From positions 101,869 to 165,868 of the forward strand of contig NW_019091430.1 in NCBI RefSeq assembly GCF_001949145.1: a stretch of 64,000 nucleotides of DNA, given 5' to 3'. Both the position numbers and the translations under genes were made by a program. Below are positions 45,501 through 54,500 of the stretch, piece by piece. The stretch's first letter is position 1. Each line of letters opens with the position of its first letter. Source of the stretch: Acanthaster planci. Taxonomy: Eukaryota; Echinodermata; Asteroidea; Valvatida; Acanthasteridae. The notes beneath the pieces were generated by a model, which saw only the letters and a program-made list of their open reading frames with translations, had not been told where the DNA came from and did not search any database.

Positions 45501-48500
45501 TGTTGGGTAACAATAGTCTAGAGTGTGTATAGGGATTGGACAGGTAAGGGGGGTACCCCTCCGTCCCATATGTTGCCTGGTATAGCAGAATGCCATTCCT
45601 GTTGCATGTATGTTTCATCCCCATTCAACGTGTGGAAATTAACGACTTTGGCTGTGTGCGGTGGTTACTTGACCGGACCCTTCGTGAACCATACGAAAAT
45701 GTCCTAAGCAACTTGCCAATCCTCTGTTGAACCTTCTTGTATTGAAGACTTTAAAGTTTGCACAAAGTTAACAAACAATCACATTGAAACTCTTTGTATG
45801 TGCTCCAGAAGGCTTAAACCGGATAAAACACCGCAGAATCATGAAAAGAAATGCTACATAAATATGAAATTTAGGCTAAAAGTGGTTGCTAAGATGATAA
45901 ATTATTTCAATTTTCAATCGATCACTTGGTCTTTTCTATTAAATTTCTAAGTTTAGAAGTTTTCCCAGAATAGTAAGACACGGCATACGACAAGCCAGAA
46001 TCTGAATACAATCAGTTCTATGTAGCTAAAATTTCTGTTTTTGTTCGACCTTCATAAGTTATATTTGATACTTCTGTGCAGCACAAAACCAATCCAGCCA
46101 CGTACCGTGCACGGTACACTGCGGCCTGTTACACGCGTACGGCGGCACATCTCGTCACTAACACCTCGAGGTAACACAAATCTATAGGTGGATTTCACAT
46201 TAGCGCTGTCTGTGCGCATCCGCATCGAAACCGAGGCTGTCTGTGTTGAACTTCGTCTCACGCGCCCGCGGAGTCGACACAGTACATGCAGTATCCGGTT
46301 TTTAAGTGTAGTGCCACTTCAGCTTAAACCACGCCCACTGCACAAGATAAACGACCATCGCAGGTACGTTAGTTCGCGGTAGATTGCCATTATTTTTTCT
46401 TTTGATTTCACGTGTTGATTCATCCTGAAAGACTCTTTTACAAAAATTTGCAGCCTGAAAAGTCTGAATTTAACATACCTTTGTGTATTTTGTGTCTTGA
46501 CTCCTTATTTTCAATCGTTTGATGGTATTAATAATTGAAGCTGACACATACAGCCTCGTTTTCAAACGCGGAAGTGCGCAGATCGACGCTAAAAGCGTCG
46601 TATTGGGATCCTTCTATAGATGTGTGCGTGCTTCAACGCGTATTTTATAGAAATGTGATATTTTCGTTTTCACGAAGAGGCACAGATGTCTTGAGTCACG
46701 TGCTCCGTGATTTGCCGTATTCAGAAATTGACGTTCTCCTTAATTTACACAGTTACGAGTTTTTTTTTTTTTATTTTTTCCCAGTGTAGTCACCCATTTA
46801 CGGGTAAAATAAAATCATTTTAGACATTTAAATCTTTTTTCTATGCTATTTTGACAAAACACACATTTGTGCTTCTTCGTGAAAACGAGATTGTACGATA
46901 ATGCACGATTGTACAATGTGCGCACGCACACATTTGTGTCACTTCGTGAAACCAAAACTGCTCCAATCACGCTTTTCACGAACTGGCACAAAAGTGAAGA
47001 TGGGTGTCAGTTTGTGGTGTTGGTGACGAACATGTACAGGTACATGAACATTTTCGACGGAGCCGGTGTATTATGTTCATGTGGTTCATGCGTGTGGAGT
47101 ACATGTAAAACTGGAGATATATACCGTAAATTTAAACATTTTCCTGGCAATTTTATAATGACAGATAAACCTCGGTTTCAATAATAAACTCACTATACTT
47201 TTGTGTTCGTCTTTCGTTCCGAGTCACTGAATCCTTACGCTCGCGAGGCCTAAAATTATGCGGGATGAACGGAATAGGTGCTGAATTAGGTCGATTTGCA
47301 AACGAGTCCGGTTGGGAAGAGAAAACAAATCTGGCGCGAAACTTTCAAATCTAAAACCTTCATACCTTTCTCCACCACAGCCCACTTTTGAAAACTTCAG
47401 GAAAACATCGAATTCTTTGTTTCGAGCCTTCAAAAATCGCATCAAAACGTAAACAAACTACCGTTTACCAGAAAATCTTTGCACAAAATCACTAGGTTTG
47501 ACGACTCTGCTACTATTTCTCAATTTTATTTTCACACGTTAGGAAAAGGCCTTATCTTACCATGAAAATATTTTGGCAGGAATTTTTATTTCCAAAAAGT
47601 GAAAATAAGACATGAAATGAAGCAGCTGTTTTTCCTGGTATGAATTCCCATGGCCATCATTACGCATGCAAATGACCCATAAATCGGGACATGCAAAGTT
47701 AATAATTTCCCTCTGAAACATACGTGGTTGACTCTTGAAAAGATGGCGTTTAAATGGAGCTAAACAAATAAAATAATTCAATATATCATAAATATATACG
47801 TGTATATGTACCAAGTATCTCACTGCTTGTGATTTGCTCATTTCATTGTTTATGTTACTCATTTTGCTCTTGTGCAAATTCTTCTTTCTATTGTCCTTTT
47901 ATTGCTCTTTTTATTGTACAAAGTGCTCTTTTTATTGCTCAAATTGCTCCTTTGCTCTTTTCATTGCTTAAATTGCTCTTTTTTGTTGTTCATTTTGCTC
48001 TTGTATTGTTCATGGTGCTGTTGTATTTAAGAGAGTAATATGAACAATTCAAGAGCAATTTAATGTAATGCCTCAGATTTAAAATTTAACAAACTTCTGG
48101 TAATCACCCTTGTAGTAATTCTTAAAATTACTATGATAGTTATTGTAAAAAATCAATGATCAAGAAAGGAAATAAAACAGTACTAGTGCCAGTACCAGAA
48201 ACCAATATATTAAGTCCACTGAATTGGTTTTGTGTTGTTGGTTACCGTTATGAATATTGAATAATAATTATCGGGTTGGATGCTGGCTGGGAACCTCTGC
48301 ACAAAATTTCCCAGCACGACGGATTATTTTACCCCTTTGCTACGAGTTAAAAATCCCCAACTGACGTCATGCCGACCCTGAGAATGCATAATTTTTATAT
48401 AATGATTTTTCACGTTTAGGTTCCACAATAAAGAACAACAGTAATGCTCCGCTCTATTTTGATGTGTAAAACCGTCTACATGTATAGGGTAACCGGACGA

Positions 48501-51500
48501 AAAACACTCTAGTTCAAAGGATTAAGAAATTTAGCGAGGGAAGCTGGGCCTTCTTCCTCATATGATGTAAGATATGGGGCGAAGAGAACCCCTCCCCGCG
48601 CGTCTTTGTGTTGGTCATTGTTTGATCGGAATCTCAGGAATTTTTTTTACAGACTTCGGGGGGGGGATGTGTTAGGTAACAATAGTCTAAAGTGTGTATA
48701 GGGATTGGATATGTGGGGGGGGGTGTTACCCATCGGCCCCATATTGTGCACGGTATCTTCTTCCTGTATCGATCAGATGTCGCTGACCATAATAATCCAA
48801 ATGCAAGACCGTTAGAAAGTGCATGCCCCCTCTCTTTTCGTGTCCAAGGATTAAGTCTGACTACGGAGGAAGGACACAGATATACCCAACAAGAAATGAG
48901 ACCAAGGGGTACCCCCCAACATGTCCAATCCCTATACACATTCCAGACTATTGTTACTTAACACATCCCCCAAGATGTCTGAAAGGAATTCTCCAGGTTC
49001 CTGCGAGACAATGACCAACACAAAGCAGGGGGGATTCTCTCCGTCTCATACCTTGCTGCATATGTACCGCCATGTTGCAAGCGGTGCCCCGGTCACAATC
49101 CTGAACTATGCCTGTGTTGCGTTCGTCGATTGGCTGTTCTTGGGGCCGAATGAAACGGTCATTGCCATTGGGCGTGTGTGCGATGGTCCCGATACTGATC
49201 TTCCTGCTGTCGAGCCGAGTTCATGTACCGACGGGGCGCTCCTGGCTGATTGGCCTGGAGCGGTGTACGTTGGTTCCCCGACTGTTCTCTTTGTGGTTCT
49301 TTGTAGCGTCGTAGTACCGGCTGCGGCATTCCAGTTTGATCGGTCCTTAGGAATTTGCTGAACATTCACGATACACGTGCGCTGTCCCCACATATACGAA
49401 GTGCATGCGTTGTTCCGGTTGCTACCTTCCCGTTTCATTGGTCAATAGAGATTATAATGAATATTCACGATCTATTTCCTGGCGGTCGAGTCCTGCATTG
49501 GTTTATCCATGCATTTTCGTGCAAGCCCGTGACCCTTGGTTGGCATAAATGGTGAATGTCCATGTCCATTCTAAGTGCCTGCGCTGCATGCAAACGATCT
49601 CCCGTTATCACTTCGCTGAGAGCTTGCCACTGCCAGTCCCGTCGTCTAAAAATCATTGTCACTGCAGACCTGGAGGAGAAACTCTCCGGGTCTATGCTGT
49701 CACAGTGTCTGCGTACACGTGGCGCTTTGCCTTTACGAGAAGATATTGACATACACGACAATTCCAAACATGCACATTCATTTTAACCCTGATTTTTTTC
49801 GAAGAGGTTATGTTCATTGTCTAAACATCAATGTCACCATAGACCTGGATGAAAAACCCCAATACAAGCATCGACCAAGCCACAATTTACTTGCACTCCA
49901 AATAAGAAAATAGGAGTAATGAATATTATTACACCCAGGCGACGAACGCCAAGTTGGGCATTCATTATAAACTATATATTTATTTAATACAGGTAACAAT
50001 ACACGGTCACTGTTTGAAAAGAGTATCAAACGTAGGGCCTCCAATTAGGGCCGGGATATTCAGATTAAGGCCTGAGTAACCAATATCAATCCCAAATGCA
50101 AGTCATGATGGGCACTGCCATCATGGTTACCCCATGAAAATAAGACTAATGAATTTTACTACACCCCAGACGCCAAGTTGAGCATTCATTTTAAATTATG
50201 TAATACAGGTAAAAATACACAATCACTTATCAACGATTGATAAGGAACATAATGAAAGCTCGCTGTCGGAAACCGTTTCTTAAGTTCGTTGCCTACCTCT
50301 GCTAAAATCCTGAAGTTGTGCGTTAATGATGTGCGTTTCTAAACAGGGCTTAATTTCTTGGGTATTTATCTAATAATTTCTCGCGTTGGGTAAACCTGGT
50401 TTTGATTAATGTATTCAACCCCATTTAAGTACTGTTATTAGAAATGATGAGATTGGAAAGCAATCAGAATGTTATTCCCTGGCAATGCATGGGATTAAAA
50501 AAGAAACACCCTTACAATACATTCCTTGATTGGAGACACATTTGCACTCAACCTCCGTGGTTTCACTTACGCCATTACATCAAGCCATTTAGGGGACCGG
50601 GAGAGTGGCTTAGCATTTGAACTTGACTTGCTCTTCAATGAAGTACTTCTTTTGGTGTCGGTCATGGTAAATAGTTTCTGATCGGTTACAGCATCTCCCT
50701 TTTCAATATGCATGTCTTTATAAACTCACAAATCTTCCAGACAAAAACATCATAACTTGATTTGTTGTCCCAGATTTATATGAGAATCTGTTTTCAAGTG
50801 CCTGGTTCCTTTGAGTTTGAAGTTCACATCACACCCCTGCCCAGATATCAGACACGGTTGTTCACTCTCACGGTTTCACTACCAAAACACTACTTACAGT
50901 AAATTTCCTTAATCATAGATAAACCCTCCATTATTTGCTTAACAAAGCCACAATACTCACATCGGTACGTGTGCAGATCTTCGTAACAAGTCATTTCATA
51001 CTAAAAGTGTCTCAAAAATCAATAACAATTGAAAAACTCAAATGTCCACAGCAGTGACAAGTACAATTAAAAACTTCAACGGTTGCTTCCGACAGAATTA
51101 AGGTTGAGATTTGTAGACATCATTAGGCTGTCATCTACAAAGTGTGTTCCCCCCCGCATACTATTCCACAAATTCCTCATTTAAACACGGGCCGGGCTAG
51201 ACGTCCTCCTGAACACCGTCGATTTTTACACCTTCTTAATACCACCATGATACCACACATCGCTAATGTTGATAAATGTTAGAAGTATTCAGAGATGCGC
51301 CAGCTGCAGTTTAAAAATGTTGTTAAACACTTAAGCCCGCTGTAAGATCGGTTTTATCTGTCTTGGAGCCTTTGAGAAATTTGAAGCAGAAATAAACTCA
51401 CGCGTTATTTTGAGAATATTTCAGTTATTCCATCAAAGATGTACATGATATATTGTGGCTAATGTTAATGGAACGCTCCGTTTCAACATAACAGCGCAAC

Positions 51501-54500
51501 ATAAGCGTATTTTCTTCTTTTTGATTTGTGTACGTTTCTGGTGGATAATCTTTTGTTTTGTCTATATGTATTTTTTCCATTCCTAATTATGCCAATAGAA
51601 TAATTTCGGCGTTTTTATGATGCCGACAATAAATGTGTAATCTAATCTAATTATATCAGTAAAATTACACTGGTGTGGACTTTTGTACCAATGTCCCTGT
51701 TTCACCGTTGAAAAGGGGAACAAAAATGTGTTATGTTGAAACGGAGCGTTTCATTAACATTAGCCACAATATATCATGTACATCTTTGATGGAATAACTG
51801 AAATATTCTCAAAATAACGCGTGAGTTTATGTCTGCTTCAAATTTCTCAAAGGCTCTTTTTTACACTACACTGGGCCTCTCGCCGCATAAAGTTGGTCTC
51901 TTTGTTTGAGTATATCATCAGTCTGAAAAATTTCCATATCCAGAGACTGTGGTGTAATCGGAACAAATATTACTTCTTACATGTACTTCCATTTACTTTG
52001 TTGCCACAGGACATAAACGTCTCAGCTCAACCATGCCTCAATTGATCTAGCGGGTGCCGCGCGAAGCTAGTCACAAAATGCAGATGGCCTTCCCATCTAG
52101 CACCCTTTGTGGGCGCAGGGCCATGAAAGAACCGTTCTTGGATAGAGCGCCATGAGAGGGCGCCATTTTGTAGGAACAGGTTATCATCGGTAGATACCAC
52201 AGAAAACAAATGTAAACACATAAACCAGGTCCTTTCCAGAACTACAGGGTTTTTGTGATGTGAGCAGCGCCCGACTAAAATCAAAACTATGGACAAGTTC
52301 ACCCCCGGAATAGGGAATTTACGCATTATTGAAGAATTACAGGCATATCAATCTATGAAGCCAGATTTTGATTGTAAAAAAATCTCTTTTTACTTAATCT
52401 GGCCTCTAGGGTTTTAAAACAATGCAGTTGCAACATCTGAAAAGAAGAGTTAGCAGTACAGAAGCGTAAAATAGGTGAACGTATTTTGGGAGCACTTGTA
52501 AACAAATACAGGCAATGTAAATGCGTTGCGCGTAATGCGCACTGGACGCGCTACCACCTGTCGCTTCTCTTGCAAAATCACGGTTTTACGCGCAAGACTG
52601 GCGGTCTATGCGTTTAACATGTCTGTGTCTATATGTCTTGGCCTATCGTGGTAGCTATAATATGATATAAAAAATAAATATGATGACTTTAAAATGAAAG
52701 CGTACAAATCTAGGACGTTTTCCCTTCTCCTTGGCAAAACATGATTAAATAAAACAAATAAGATTTTGCCAAAAAATCACAGCTGAACCTAAGTCTGTGT
52801 TTGCAGAAATGCAAAATTTCAAACAAAGTTACCTAGGGAAATGAAAAAAATCGATGGGCCTTAAAGAGTAAGGCTCTGACATTGCAAGGTCAATACCTTT
52901 GCCTTAAATGCTTAATGCCAAGGCTCTAATGTCAAGCGTTGAGGCAACCAGAAGGCCAATTAAGACTCAACATCGAGGCACTTCATTACTGCGTGAAGGC
53001 CAGTACACGTTCATTCAATAACAATCAACAGTACATGTATTCCCCCAACCTGTCTTCTGATCTCTCTGTTCTAGTTGACCAGTCCCGATAACGTTTTCAC
53101 GATGTTAGACCACGAACTACAGTTGTATTCCATTGTGTTAGTTTGTTACTTATTTTTTGTTAGGAAATCACGTGCTACATCGTTCACAAAACGAAGTTGC
53201 CAGATTTCTAAGTCAATTCCTTCTCAAGCCTTACTGTATATTATCTCAATTCATGGTGTCAAAATTGAATACGGAAGTTGTTTTCTAGTCAAGAAAAAAA
53301 GTATTTAACAATACGCGAGTACGTCAAAGCAGCAGGTCTATTAATACATTTTCACTAATGTGAAATAAAGAACGTTTGTTTTATAGGCCATTATTTCAGA
53401 TTAGCTTTGTAATGTTGCTTTTAATTGGGACTCAATGAAGTCCTAATAAAAAGTGACACTAAACACCAAAAGTCTCGTTAACAAGTGCTCCGGAATAGTA
53501 CACCTCTCCAGATGCATTTTGTGTCTCTTGGGTAGTCGATTGAAACAAGGAATCAAAAAACGCACTGTGTGAAAGAGTGACAAATTGAAGTCAACGTAAG
53601 TCCCTTAATCACCGCTAGAAACTATCTTCAGGAGAATGTCTATATCCAAAATCAACTGGAACCCACTTCGTGCATTTCCAAACTAACATCTGAAAATCCG
53701 TGCATGAATATTTATGTGCGAACTTTCGCAGTCTTTTTTACCTCGCGAGAGACAAAATAGACTGTTGGTTCATACCTGTCACCAACTCAGTTACATTGGA
53801 CGGAGAAGTTATGATAATCCAGACGTCATTGTATAGAAGTCTTGCATGGGTACTATCACCATGTTACAATAGCACATGTTGTATTGCTACCTAAGTTCAA
53901 TGCACGGATTGACCTTCAACAGTAGAACCGCTTTCCAAGTAATGAACCTCACTTAAGGAATGACTAGTTGAACCACAAGGCCCTTGGGGAGGAAAGCAGG
54001 GCTGGACCGGATGGGTCATGAGGCAGCCAAAGTCAGTGTTCATTAANNNNNNNNNNNNNNNNNNNNNNNNNNNNNNNNNNNNNNNNNNNNNNNNNNNNNN
54101 NNNNNNNNNNNNNNNNNNNNNNNNNNNNNNNNNNNNNNNNNNNNNNNNNNNNNNNNNNNNNNNNNNNNNNNNNNNNNNNNNNNNNNNNNNNNNNNNNNNN
54201 NNNNNNNNNNNNNNNNNNNNNNNNNNNNNNNNNNNNNNNNNNNNNNNNNNNNNNNNNNNNNNNNNNNNNNNNNNNNNNNATGTGATATACATTTATGTCC
54301 ATTTGTGCCAACATCGTTTCTCATCTTTTTAGCAGGGTTTCAACCTACAAGCGCAGCAGCTGTCGAGTGGACTGTGAATGGCACTAACAACGCTGTCTGC
54401 ATGATAATAAAGTTCGATGGCCTGATCCGCATTCCAGACAATGTAATTATATAATATTTTTGTAAACTGTTTGCACTAATTGTGAGCATTGTTGGCAAAA

